Source: Candidatus Woesearchaeota archaeon (GTDB lineage: Archaea; Nanobdellota; Nanobdellia; Woesearchaeales; DSVV01). Taken from it: a stretch of 64,000 nucleotides of DNA. The translations under genes and the position numbers were made by a program. Shown here piece after piece: positions 55,101-61,835 of this stretch. The first letter of the stretch is position 1; the number at the start of each line of letters is the position of its first letter. The stretch spans positions 191,110 through 255,109 of the forward strand of contig JACPTB010000001.1 in assembly GCA_016192995.1 (NCBI GenBank), read 5' to 3'. The notes beneath the pieces are model-generated. The model was not told where the DNA came from. It saw only the letters and a program-made list of their open reading frames with translations, and ran no database searches.

Positions 55101-55235
55101 GATATTATGGTATGTCTTGGCGGAGGAAACTGTGATATCTGGGAAGAAGCAAGGCAGGCAACAGAAACTATTTCTCTTGATAAACCTGCATCAGCAACAA
55201 ATGTTGTTGAAGGACAGTCAACTACTGTAGAATAG
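49131..55235 (+). CDS. 2034-residue secreted protein with FN3 and Ig-like repeats and Cys-rich domain
   Basis: After a signal peptide (about 10-33, ending VYG) come three fibronectin type III modules of the N-EVNWxTxxxSxGxVxYG type (residues about 35-125, 215-305 and 310-400) and one more divergent module between. Bacterial-Ig-like repeats (TDPDAEV, DKAGN, EDPAGN) follow to about 720. The C-terminal half has a helix (about 945), WVCDRVMCPAVPPKC, CGCLPGVKGHVDN, QQCLRQASL and FVCDLMSDVV, blocks matching those of the 40501 protein, and further beta domains to the end. It is the largest protein of the window and should be extracellular, reaching far from the cell. Its end overlaps the convergent 55218 gene by 18 bases. 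Confidence 0.8.
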   Translation: MNMLKNKNSKQIEKAGIIVLMVLLGVSIVYGLEITPGSVIVTPTSNSAEINWTTNQLADGKVKYGFDIESVKTIPETGGHKIKHSVVLTGLQPATKYFFKIESTDGVNLATQATWDSFTTFLIKPNKPQAKSVEYNNITLEWTVVPQAVKYNLYVNNGLNNALFTTITDPTITTFSFLATPKTTYVFTLTAVDALNRETGFSDPLSVTTPEKLTIISFVQALKVTQNSAEVNWQTDDQSNGSVQYGLGKSSLTEFKIDKNLPDLKTIHAIKLEELESGKTYYYKVSSNNAASDIYSFTTAVNETTTLQITQVEATSITKDSAVIKWRTNLDAKGIVHYGLGDAFNLKTPEKDIPSTIHAVQLQGLLSGTTYHFKIEHIGGFAGMSSESSSFTTLAQKGVFLDVDPLPELVAGLRVNITGSTKPGAKLFIFINEDPNPQVQKIINQSSFREEILLNPLVSHDGVTGKNLIRVVSWDQQGKKDEIVLSTVIDNAPPSLEVQPLPDVTNQAEIEVKGLTDPDAEVTVFIGGSLKAKAGVIGADPSNQSTLGDAGLFAVNISLSNNNNTLRVIATDKAGNQHIFEKLIVKDITKPKLEFITEFKQKTHFKLITIEGKTDPGAKVYAANFGEFNGCDDLEFTKNFGNCRLSIGKTYSLPGTLISENVDLLGAVLGSTSTATADAEGKFTIRVPLFMGVQKLQGRNKIVFMAEDPAGNVAETSKIITYEPGCPDWRVSYADMRVYPSLIYSREITDSVVLGSVFIPLEYLGPGIPEVQVTGTNVDRNSMHDPFIPDLLKAEIEALPQSLGGGKVKNGNDMISLKTFKYSKYDLQTNRVYLYVPLQVNKYTGKIADLPALIDVYLETKLKYSVNGNLQPLCQVYPTFAYKIEKPLDYTFFLTPEMINSTIEVLDKLISSGEKISEYTKKASMYTLVGCGGLIAWNYLKSGFGGGAAESSSSGQCSQAEQDLETVYWVCDRVMCPAVPPKCDGFKHSGFTVDGKQVSDNTAVLNTAAQNKEYYNAYYARKTDKNMPMDSWLKKHAGEIKAEKNLGQAYVPMETPDIFQNQISDNKRYTVEYFDIERRKVAAGGREISITSDQDNKVVYVSDIDSAIRQKCGSGDRTLIKYTLEEQGKDSFLRGKTTWSDKEVKYECSGKTSPELGIPKAGDFIGCYSAECPAFDNTKCLADLDDVNPAKGILTSAACGCLPGVKGHVDNYVRIMKGAQQCLRQASLGEVKGGFCERLLAQFVCDLMSDVVFKSLFGTSEGSSGLLGGLFGREGVSNYKNSAGAITQQLSNRYKGIVDSRLGLSSDQLNNKICMFAVLQDWSYLEGLLGQVVDAITVEPIITVDAESRPYGFDPFTGRMMIGYYIGIGVWPGGPMSVSMRYECDPNKPNGNFCPRTSLPPRYVPGYTLKSLQRQDSINENINDVHDNSLYWYNVLVVEYKYELGGKSITKPLYVDIKRKGDLAYGCTFEVVGGIQCKGPDFLEDKFGIVQLYKMGEGTRLSPGNVPQYYPDNKVNALVKLSNRYQDPYFYLRVIPENGRSVEYQIPVISTGEASASGAPDYGGERMYNLWIDTPPALTTSQGYKTYSIEIPVIDGIFKVLADRYVGAECDDIKEKIGEGTKNVQDVLTQLKQYDNCKEDKGQKWDAAQIRLFAMSRQGTEVEIDCNTLSTDADIRDPFGFITCIDPKKEYGSEKDTSQKIYGKSISHIREIRFLNVQPSKDYADLKDFAFRFKRGEKESPENMQEMYQKIHKQHSIKDAWQVFDGMFTTYKEVHGSAGSSTIKIDILADSNENGQGDTPIWYDGKPQTLSFSYKRGDIATGLEKPLIDFIEPIGDYFNNNDVPDAGGRPHVPLGFNIWDDNNDIKKITIEIQSAGRSTAYNCAAEFIIDNKWFKGFSQNPSFQDGVNTCGIVPNPQRSTFNKQHAPSFYAFWWYPEAKATRDIETMYQITVTAADGMVKKGESVGQISTQSRQGFRFHQDKTDKQLRESDIMVCLGGGNCDIWEEARQATETISLDKPASATNVVEGQSTTVE

Positions 55236-55880
55236 TACGTAATAAGTTTTCTTTAACTTTTCTAATATTATTTCTTTTTTTATCTTAAATTGCCGCGGAT
55301 TTAAATTAACATAATTATATTCTTTAAAATTCTTGACTAAGCTCTTAAGATGTTCATAATATTCTGGATGATTATATTTTTTCAGCAGGGTGAAGTATTT
55401 ATTAAAGTCAATGCCAACGTATAACAGTAAGGTCATAATATCAATTTGATCTTTTATTCCTTTAACTGAAGCATGCCTATTAATTTCAGCGGCTTGTTTT
55501 AATATGATTAATATCTCAGGTTTTGGCACTTTTATGTTTTCTATGTTCGTGATATGTACGTTAAGATCTTCGATAGGAATACTCAGATCAGAATAGTAAG
55601 GCACATAAATGTCAACATCAATTTCTTCAAACGAGATTTCATATTTTTTTAATCGATCATTTTTTTTCAGGTTATAATGTTGTTTTAAGTAATCCAATGT
55701 TTTAATATTGGTAAGCGCAATGTCAACATCCATGCTTTTATGCTGTTTTGTCCATAAATATATTGCCCAGCCGCCGATAACTATGAAATCAAATTCCTTA
55801 TTTTTTTCTTTAGTTTGTTCTGTTAATTCTAATAATATCTGCCAGCTTTTCTCAGTTAACAAACTATTCCAATATTCCAT
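55218..55880 (-). CDS. Nucleotidyltransferase (AbiEii/DUF6036-like)
   Basis: From the ATG at 55880 the 220-residue protein has VIGGWAIYLWTKQHKSMDVDIAL (GG and D-x-D as DVD), EEIDVDIYVPYYSDL as third acidic strand, and KPEILIILKQAAE. This is a nucleotidyltransferase core of the toxin-like group. An ATG at 55895 is also possible; both overlap the upstream winged-helix gene's end. The two-gene order, regulator then transferase, is the same as at 28405-29708, but sequences differ strongly. Confidence 0.75.
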   Translation of the reverse strand: MEYWNSLLTEKSWQILLELTEQTKEKNKEFDFIVIGGWAIYLWTKQHKSMDVDIALTNIKTLDYLKQHYNLKKNDRLKKYEISFEEIDVDIYVPYYSDLSIPIEDLNVHITNIENIKVPKPEILIILKQAAEINRHASVKGIKDQIDIMTLLLYVGIDFNKYFTLLKKYNHPEYYEHLKSLVKNFKEYNYVNLNPRQFKIKKEIILEKLKKTYYVLFYSS

Positions 55881-56460
55881 GATACTTTTCCTCAAATGCG
55901 TTTACAAATTCTTTTGCGTACCAGCTTTTAATATTCCATAAGTCAACAAAAATGTTTCCTAAGGGGATCGATTTTCCATAATTATCCATGATAGTATCTT
56001 TTTTTAGCACAAATAGATTTGGCGGCATATTATTTTTAGGAAAACGTTTCTCAAGCTCTTTAATATTTTGTTCATCTTCATAAACATAAACTTCTGAATA
56101 ATCTGCAGGCACTTGATGAAAATAAAGTTTATATCCGGAATAACCAGTAAACCTAATAGAATCAGGCATGCTTTTTTCAATATCCTTTACCGGGAGTTCA
56201 ACTCTTGTTGTATAAATAATATCTTTTTCAAAGTTTCTTGCTGAAGCCCAATAATACAGTATTTTTTTTATGTCAGTTATTATGAACGAACGCTGCTGAA
56301 TAGAAAGAGCATTCATCTGACTTAATAGGCGGATAGTATTATTTACCATGCTTAATGAAATATTTAATTCTCTGGATAAGTAAGCCTGGGTTAATGTTTT
56401 GTTATTCTTCTCTATTGCTTGGAATAGAATCTCTCTTACGATCAGTTCTTTCTGCTTCAT
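55864..56460 (-). CDS. Winged-helix regulator, partner of nucleotidyltransferase
   Basis: The 198-residue protein has an N-terminal helix-turn-helix (TQAYLSRELNISLSMVNNTI, about 24-43) with a wing ending IQQRSFIITD. A C-terminal domain with YYWASARNFEKDIIYTTRVEL and a conserved-looking GKSIPLGNIFVDLWNI follows. The latter part is typical of antitoxin-type regulators of nucleotidyltransferase modules. First gene of the operon; the TATA-like ATTTATAAATACC lies about 25 bases upstream. Confidence 0.75.
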   Translation of the reverse strand: MKQKELIVREILFQAIEKNNKTLTQAYLSRELNISLSMVNNTIRLLSQMNALSIQQRSFIITDIKKILYYWASARNFEKDIIYTTRVELPVKDIEKSMPDSIRFTGYSGYKLYFHQVPADYSEVYVYEDEQNIKELEKRFPKNNMPPNLFVLKKDTIMDNYGKSIPLGNIFVDLWNIKSWYAKEFVNAFEEKYHGILE

Positions 56461-56543
56461 GTTTCACTTATAATTGTATGGTATTTATAAATGTTTCTAT
56501 TTTTTATGAAAGTTATTTAAATGTTAATTGATTATATAAAAAT

Positions 56544-56608
56544 GTGAATATTCTCAACGTGATTGATCAACCTCAAACCACTCGTCAAAGACAAGTTGGA
56601 ATATTCAC
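56544..56608. ncRNA. Candidate 65-nt hairpin element
   Basis: GTGAATATTC (56544-56553) pairs perfectly with 56599-56608. The stem continues as CAAC/GTTG with one bulge, closing a 36-base loop containing TTGATCAA. It lies between a divergent promoter and the convergent 3' end of the His-tailed gene. It may be a small RNA, a terminator or an element remnant; no family recognised. Confidence 0.35.
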
Positions 56609-56641
56609 CTTTAAGAAAAAGACTAAATGATTGCCAAATAC

Positions 56642-57505
56642 TTAATGACTGCCATGACCATGTCTACCATGGCCTTCTTCGTTTGGTTCATCTTTCATGT
56701 ATCTTAATGAATGTTTGTAAATCTCAGCTGCTCTGTCTGAAACAAGTTGAGGCACTTCTTCTTGAATATCGTTAGCAGATACCTGCTTTTTTTTCTTTTT
56801 TAGATGTTCTGGTAATAATGCTTGATAACCTTTTAAAAATTCCTCAGCCAATTCGATTCTTCGTTGCACTTTCTCATGTCCTTCATATTTATTGATTTGA
56901 TGATGAAGGACATGATTTCTGTAACGGTCTTCAACAATATCTTTTTTTGCCTCAACATAAGCTTCGACTAATTTTTTAAAGCCACCAGCAGCTTTTACTG
57001 CGCTTAATAAAGCTTTAATGGCATCTGCTCTCTGTGCACCTCGCAAATTACGATAATTTTGATGATGTGAAAGAACCTCTAAAAAGTCAGTAATGTAGTT
57101 ATCCCGGTCACCTCCTTTATATTTTGTTCCATTTGTTTTATCATGATGATGTTCTGTATATTTTAAAATCTCACTTTCTAGTTCATTAGCAGTACTTATC
57201 TTTTTTCTTCCAATTTTATTTTGACTGAGAAAATCATCGAGTGCATCATCATGTTCTACAGTTCTTTTCTCCATTTGTTCTGGCATTAGTAAATAAGCAA
57301 TTTCAGCTAAGCCTAATTTCACATTTCCTAATTTATCTGTTCCAGCTATGGTATCTAAATCAAGATCTTTAGCAGGTTTACCGTTCTTAGCATGTCCTGC
57401 ATCTCCTTGTTTATTCTTTGCCAACCACAATAAGTTTGAGAAAAGAGATTTACCTATACCTTTGGTAGCTTCAATGGTTTGAAATAGCAACATACGTAAA
57501 TCCAT
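56642..57505 (-). CDS. Soluble helical protein with His-rich tail, unknown
   Basis: From the ATG at 57505, preceded by AAGGTG as ribosome site, the 287-residue protein is hydrophilic and helical. It has His/Asp/Lys-rich middle sections (TEHHHDKTNGTKYKGGDRDN, then LSHHQNYRNLRGAQRADAIK) and a C-terminal tail EEGHGRHGHGSH that could bind metal. The opening segment RMLLFQTIEATKGIGKSLFSN has a weak G-x-x-x-x-G-K-S-like string, but no Walker B is evident. No family recognised. It is preceded by the DUF4143-type ATPase gene on the same strand 60 bases away. Confidence 0.65.
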   Translation of the reverse strand: MDLRMLLFQTIEATKGIGKSLFSNLLWLAKNKQGDAGHAKNGKPAKDLDLDTIAGTDKLGNVKLGLAEIAYLLMPEQMEKRTVEHDDALDDFLSQNKIGRKKISTANELESEILKYTEHHHDKTNGTKYKGGDRDNYITDFLEVLSHHQNYRNLRGAQRADAIKALLSAVKAAGGFKKLVEAYVEAKKDIVEDRYRNHVLHHQINKYEGHEKVQRRIELAEEFLKGYQALLPEHLKKKKKQVSANDIQEEVPQLVSDRAAEIYKHSLRYMKDEPNEEGHGRHGHGSH

Positions 57506-57573
57506 ATAATACACCTTTATATATTTATGTTACTACTGTGACAGTATAATGTTATATAAAGTTTTCCCTAAAT

Positions 57574-58851
57574 CTATGACTTTACGGTCTCGTTTTCCAA
57601 TAACCATTTCCAAATAGGCTTAACTATAATCTTTCTATCTCCTTTGATGATTATTTCTTCAGTTTCCAAGGTAAGTAACAATCCTTCTGATAGTTTATAC
57701 TTAATCATGGCATCAAGAAGACCTTCAAGTTCTCTTTTTTTAGTTTCAGGTGTAGCTAAATGCACAGCAACTTGTATGGCTTGAACAATTTTTAAACCAT
57801 CTCTGATCACTATATCACATTCTTTCTTTTCTGTATGATAATATATTTCTTTATCTCGTCTTTTCAATTCAATAAATATTAAATTTTCTAATCTTCTTCC
57901 TAAATTTTCAGTAAAATTAAATGCTACCGTCTTTAAAAAACTGTTATCTAGCGCATATATCTTTGAAGAAGATACTTTCTGTTTTTTTATTGAGTAATCA
58001 AAACGCTGTACTGAAGATAACAAAAACACATTTTGAAAATAATCAATATAATTTTTTATCGTACTTAAGCTTTTAATTCCAGTTACCTGCTTTAAAGTGG
58101 AATAAGAATACTGAGAACTAACATGTGAAAATAAAAACAAAATTAAATCTTTGAGTTCTTTTACTTCTCGTATTTTATATCTATTTATAACATCTTTATT
58201 TAGTATATCATCAAAATACTGCTTTGATAACTCTAAATCGTTATTTTTAATTATGAGCGGAAACCCACCCATAACAAAATATTCTAAAAATAAAGCATAT
58301 ATTTTTCCTTTTTCTTCAGTTGTTAATTTTGTTACGTCTAAGTTTTGATAATCCTTCAGCTTCAAAAATTCCTTGAACGAAAAGGGGAATAATTTGACTA
58401 CTTTATTTCTTCCTGTTAAAAAAGTGCTTATTTCTGAACTGAGCAACGTTGCATTTGAACCAGTAACAAAAACTTTGTTACCCTGAGCATAGAGATTGTT
58501 CACCCACTTTTCCCAGTATTGAATATTTTGAACTTCATCTAAAAAGTAATATTTTTTCTGACTAACCCCATATATTTCAGCAATTAATTCCTGAATATCT
58601 TGGAAATTATGGTGATCAAAATCAACAAATCGCACATCATCGAAATCAATAAATATCTTTATACCTTCAACTTTTTTAGCTAATAATCTCAAAAAAGTAC
58701 TTTTACCGCATCTTCGTATGCCCGATATTATTATTATTTCATTTCCCTTGAAAATATAATGGGTGTTTAACTCCCGTTCTACAATATTTTCTTCTCTTCT
58801 AAACTGATTCTGATGATCGCTCAATATTTGCCTAAGTATATTCTTATCCAT
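57574..58851 (-). CDS. AAA_14/DUF4143 family ATPase
   Basis: The 425-residue ATPase has Walker A SGIRRCGKSTFL (K50), Walker B YYFLDEVQNI followed by YWEKWVNNLY, and sensor FVTGSNATLLS. The DUF4143-type C-terminal half has a winged-helix region (VTGIKSLSTIKNYIDYF) and KKECDIVIRDG, a nuclease-fold-like strand. It is closer in layout to the 31425 gene than to 22338. The TATA-like ACTGATTTATATAGC is about 25-30 bases upstream of the ATG. Confidence 0.87.
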   Translation of the reverse strand: MDKNILRQILSDHQNQFRREENIVERELNTHYIFKGNEIIIISGIRRCGKSTFLRLLAKKVEGIKIFIDFDDVRFVDFDHHNFQDIQELIAEIYGVSQKKYYFLDEVQNIQYWEKWVNNLYAQGNKVFVTGSNATLLSSEISTFLTGRNKVVKLFPFSFKEFLKLKDYQNLDVTKLTTEEKGKIYALFLEYFVMGGFPLIIKNNDLELSKQYFDDILNKDVINRYKIREVKELKDLILFLFSHVSSQYSYSTLKQVTGIKSLSTIKNYIDYFQNVFLLSSVQRFDYSIKKQKVSSSKIYALDNSFLKTVAFNFTENLGRRLENLIFIELKRRDKEIYYHTEKKECDIVIRDGLKIVQAIQVAVHLATPETKKRELEGLLDAMIKYKLSEGLLLTLETEEIIIKGDRKIIVKPIWKWLLENETVKS

Positions 58852-59056
58852 ACCTGTTTACTAAACGATACTGATTTATATAGCTTTCGTTATTATATAA
58901 CATACATTTATAAATAATAGTAAAATAGTAACTTACATATTTAAGAATATGATATTAATGTCGCTATTTTTTATTATATATGACATAATAATTTATAAGT
59001 AAGTACATTAAAAAAGTATATATATATTATAATGGTGATACAGCTGGTGATAATGC

Positions 59057-60934
59057 ATGAATAAGAAGACTGATCAAGAACAAGATCAAGAACAACCACT
59101 TCCTCAACAAGAAAATTCTTTATCCCAAGGTTTACCACCGGGGCAGCTTGGTCTTCCCGATATTAATCAACTTCCTAAAGAAACCCAGGAAAAATTAAAG
59201 AAAATCAAAGACAAACTCGATATATTCCAGAAAAAAGTTCTTGAAAAATTTGATAAATATATTTCTGCTATTGCCTTGCTGCCTCCTGAAAAACCAGCAG
59301 AAGGCAAAAAAGCAAATCCTGATCTTGTTAATGTGCTGGTGCTTGTGGATGATTCTGACAGCCAGAAGATGCCGAAAGGCGAGCTTAAAGACAAGCTAAC
59401 TGCAATTATCATGAATATTGGCAAAGAAACTGATAAGAATTTAATTCCTCAAGTGGTTATTCTTTCAGAATTATGGTATAGCTGCTATGATGCAAAATAT
59501 GATCTTCTTGAGCTTATTAAATTAGGCGCGCCCTTGTATGATAAAGGAATGTTGGCTGCAATTAAAATTGCAGAAGTGCATAAAACCATGGTTCTTAAGA
59601 AATTTGAAAAATATATTGTAAGCTATGTGCTTTCTGGAAGCCTTGTCCGCGGTCAGGCAACAGAATTAAGCGATATTGATGTTATGATTATTATTGACGA
59701 CACTGATGTCAAAAAAATGACGCGGGCAGAATTAAAAGATAAATTACGCGCCATTATTATCGGCATGGGTATTGAAGCTGGAGAAATTACGGGGATTAAA
59801 AACAAATTGAATATCCAAGTTTATATTTTAACAGACTTTTGGGACTCATTACGGGAAGCAAATCCTGTTATTTTTACGCTGCTGCGAGATGGTGTTCCTT
59901 TCTATGATCGCGGCATATTTATGCCCTGGAAGCAGCTCCTTAAAATGGGTAAAATTAAGCCTTCTTCAGAAGCCATTGATATGTTTATGAATTCCGGCGA
60001 ACAAATGATCAGCCGCGTCCAGTGGAAAATGCGCGAAATTGGCATGGAAGACACGTATTATGCTATTTTAACGCCGTCGCAGGCAGCATTGATGCTTTTT
60101 GGCGTTCCGCCGCCAGCTCCTCGGGAAACAGCAGAATTAATGCGGGAGTTATTTGTTAAGAAAGAAAAATTGTTAGAGGCATCCTATGTTGATATCCTTG
60201 AAAAGAATATTCAGGTAAGGAAGGAACTCGAGCATGGCACCAAAAAAGATCTTACTGGCAAAGAAGTTGATGAATTAATGCATGATGCAGATAAATATTT
60301 GAAACGCATTAAAAAATTGTTTACCCAGATTGAAGCAATAAAAGAAAAAGAGTCTGTTGTTCATATCTATGACACTATTGTGACTATTATCCGCGATATT
60401 CTTCGCCTTGAAGGTGTTGAAAAGGTTAAAGATACTGAGATGGTTGATATCTTTGAAGTAGAAATAGTCCACAAAGGATTAATTCCTGAAAAATATCTTC
60501 GCGACTTAAAGGAAATAGAAAAAGCAAAAAAGGATTATGATGCGGGAAAGTTATTGAAAACAGAAGTTGAAGAAGTACGCCGTAAATCCGGCGAATTTAT
60601 CAAATTTTTGGTTGAATACATGCAGCGCAAGCGCGGGCGTGAATTAGAGCGCACGAAAATCCGTGTTAAACATGGAAACAGATACGGTGAAGTTATTTTA
60701 CTGGATAAAACAGCATTTATCATCCATGACATTGATCATGAAGATAAAGAAATCTCCAAAGCGCCTCTTAAACCAGATGGTAGTCTTGGAACAACAGAAC
60801 CAAGCAATCTTGAAGAATTGGAAAAAGCGTTGACTAAAGTTGAAATTCCTTCAAAAGTCTTTATCAAAGAACCAATATTTGAGAACTTGAAAAGTATCTT
60901 CGGCAAAGATGTCGAGATATTGCTGAATTATTGA
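59057..60934 (+). CDS. Double nucleotidyltransferase-HEPN-type protein
   Basis: The 625-residue protein starts with a Gln/Pro-rich disordered segment (1-45). A first nucleotidyltransferase-like domain (about 60-175) follows in which the GS motif is absent, although VLVLVDDSD remains. A second, intact one (about 180-300) has G194-S195 in SGSLVRG and D206-x-D208 in SDIDVMIII. A helical region (about 305-500) resembles a HEPN or PAP-associated domain, and a beta-rich tail ends the protein. The first domain repeats the second (KGELKDKLTAIIMNIG against RAELKDKLRAIIIGMG), so it arose by internal duplication and lost catalysis. I know such long archaeal nucleotidyltransferases only as uncharacterised. 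Codon use is more GC-rich than its neighbours. Confidence 0.8.
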   Translation: MNKKTDQEQDQEQPLPQQENSLSQGLPPGQLGLPDINQLPKETQEKLKKIKDKLDIFQKKVLEKFDKYISAIALLPPEKPAEGKKANPDLVNVLVLVDDSDSQKMPKGELKDKLTAIIMNIGKETDKNLIPQVVILSELWYSCYDAKYDLLELIKLGAPLYDKGMLAAIKIAEVHKTMVLKKFEKYIVSYVLSGSLVRGQATELSDIDVMIIIDDTDVKKMTRAELKDKLRAIIIGMGIEAGEITGIKNKLNIQVYILTDFWDSLREANPVIFTLLRDGVPFYDRGIFMPWKQLLKMGKIKPSSEAIDMFMNSGEQMISRVQWKMREIGMEDTYYAILTPSQAALMLFGVPPPAPRETAELMRELFVKKEKLLEASYVDILEKNIQVRKELEHGTKKDLTGKEVDELMHDADKYLKRIKKLFTQIEAIKEKESVVHIYDTIVTIIRDILRLEGVEKVKDTEMVDIFEVEIVHKGLIPEKYLRDLKEIEKAKKDYDAGKLLKTEVEEVRRKSGEFIKFLVEYMQRKRGRELERTKIRVKHGNRYGEVILLDKTAFIIHDIDHEDKEISKAPLKPDGSLGTTEPSNLEELEKALTKVEIPSKVFIKEPIFENLKSIFGKDVEILLNY

Positions 60935-60937
60935 TTT

Positions 60938-61282
60938 TTATACTTTAATCTCTTTCAAAATATCTTCAATTTGTTTTTTTAGGGGTTCTAAATCTTCTTT
61001 TATTATGTTCCAAAGCACTTCTTTATCAATTTTCCAATATGCGTGAATGACAACATTTCTGAAATCAGCAATATTTTGCCAAGGAACTTTTGAGTATTTC
61101 TCTTTAACTCCTTTTGGCATTTGTGTTGCAGCTTCTCCAATAATTTCAAGATTTCTCACGCATGCGTCTACATGTAATTTACTTTCACTAAATGTTTCTA
61201 ATGAATGTTCCTCGGTAAATTCCTCTACTGAATTAATAGCATCAACAATATCTTTTAAATATAAATCATAACTTCGCGACAA
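60938..61282 (-). CDS. hepT: HepT-like HEPN ribonuclease toxin
   Basis: The 114-residue HEPN protein has R75, H80 and Y82 in DFRNVVIHAYW, the R-x4-H-x-Y active site with the modifiable tyrosine, at exactly the same residue numbers as the 24709 HepT. The overall pattern (EIIGEAA at 47-52 before the active site) is also shared. It overlaps the upstream mntA-type gene by 17 bases. It should cut RNA unless nucleotidylated by its partner. Confidence 0.92.
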   Translation of the reverse strand: MSRSYDLYLKDIVDAINSVEEFTEEHSLETFSESKLHVDACVRNLEIIGEAATQMPKGVKEKYSKVPWQNIADFRNVVIHAYWKIDKEVLWNIIKEDLEPLKKQIEDILKEIKV

Positions 61283-61715
61283 TTTTTTTGCCTCCTAAAA
61301 TAGATTCCTTCAGTTCTTCTCTAATTAAGTGTGGTTTTACAAGATCTATTTTTTTACCAAATAAATCCTCTAATAAATGCAATAGCTCTACATAATCATG
61401 AAACAATCCTCTTCCTGTTTCAAACTCAACCAGAAAATCAATATCACTTGATGAAGTTGCATTTCCTGATGCATAAGAACCAAAGAGCGTTAGCTTTTTT
61501 ACACCAAATGATTTTATCTTTTCTTTATGTTTTTCAATTCTTTCCATTATTTGTTCTTTAGTCAGTATGATGCTATTTTTCTTGCTCTCTGCATAATTTT
61601 CTATTGCTTTATTAATCCCTTCACCTAATGTTAAACCCCCTCTTACTACTTCAGCCTTAAATTCTCTAAACAATTTTTGGTCTACATTCTTTACACATAA
61701 CTGCATTTTATTCAC
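61266..61715 (-). CDS. mntA: RHH-MntA fusion: DNA-binding domain joined to nucleotidyltransferase antitoxin
   Basis: The 149-residue protein joins an N-terminal ribbon-helix-helix-like segment (about 1-48: MQLCVKNVDQKLFREFKAEV then LTLGEGINKAIENY) to a minimal nucleotidyltransferase (about 50-149) with G79-S80 in LFGSYASGN and D91-x-D93 in SSSDIDFLVEF. One protein can therefore both repress the operon and modify HepT. In the 24389 module the transferase is alone. A near-palindromic operator (61722-61750) lies between the TATA box and the start. Confidence 0.88.
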   Translation of the reverse strand: MNKMQLCVKNVDQKLFREFKAEVVRGGLTLGEGINKAIENYAESKKNSIILTKEQIMERIEKHKEKIKSFGVKKLTLFGSYASGNATSSSDIDFLVEFETGRGLFHDYVELLHLLEDLFGKKIDLVKPHLIREELKESILGGKKIVAKL

Positions 61716-61721
61716 CTACAT

Positions 61722-61750
61722 AAGTATTACTAGTATTACTAGTAGTACTT
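61722..61750 (-). promoter_or_regulatory. Operator of the RHH-MntA/HepT operon
   Basis: A 29-base near-palindrome starts AAGTATTACTAGT and ends ACTAGTAGTACTT, with only the centre and one position per arm off symmetry. It contains two ACTAGT hexamers 11 bases apart, matching the way ribbon-helix-helix dimers bind side by side. The TATA-like CTTTAAATATAAG follows at about 61749-61760. Confidence 0.7.
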
Positions 61751-61835
61751 ATATTTAAAGTTTTACCTTTAAGATAATCACTTAGCAGTACTAATTATAT
61801 AATACTTTATATACAAAGGAAATGTTCTTAGGAAA

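Noticed and set aside
58852-59056. Replication origin-like AT-rich region
   Set aside because: No origin-recognition gene nearby and no repeated origin boxes. It is ordinary divergent promoter DNA.
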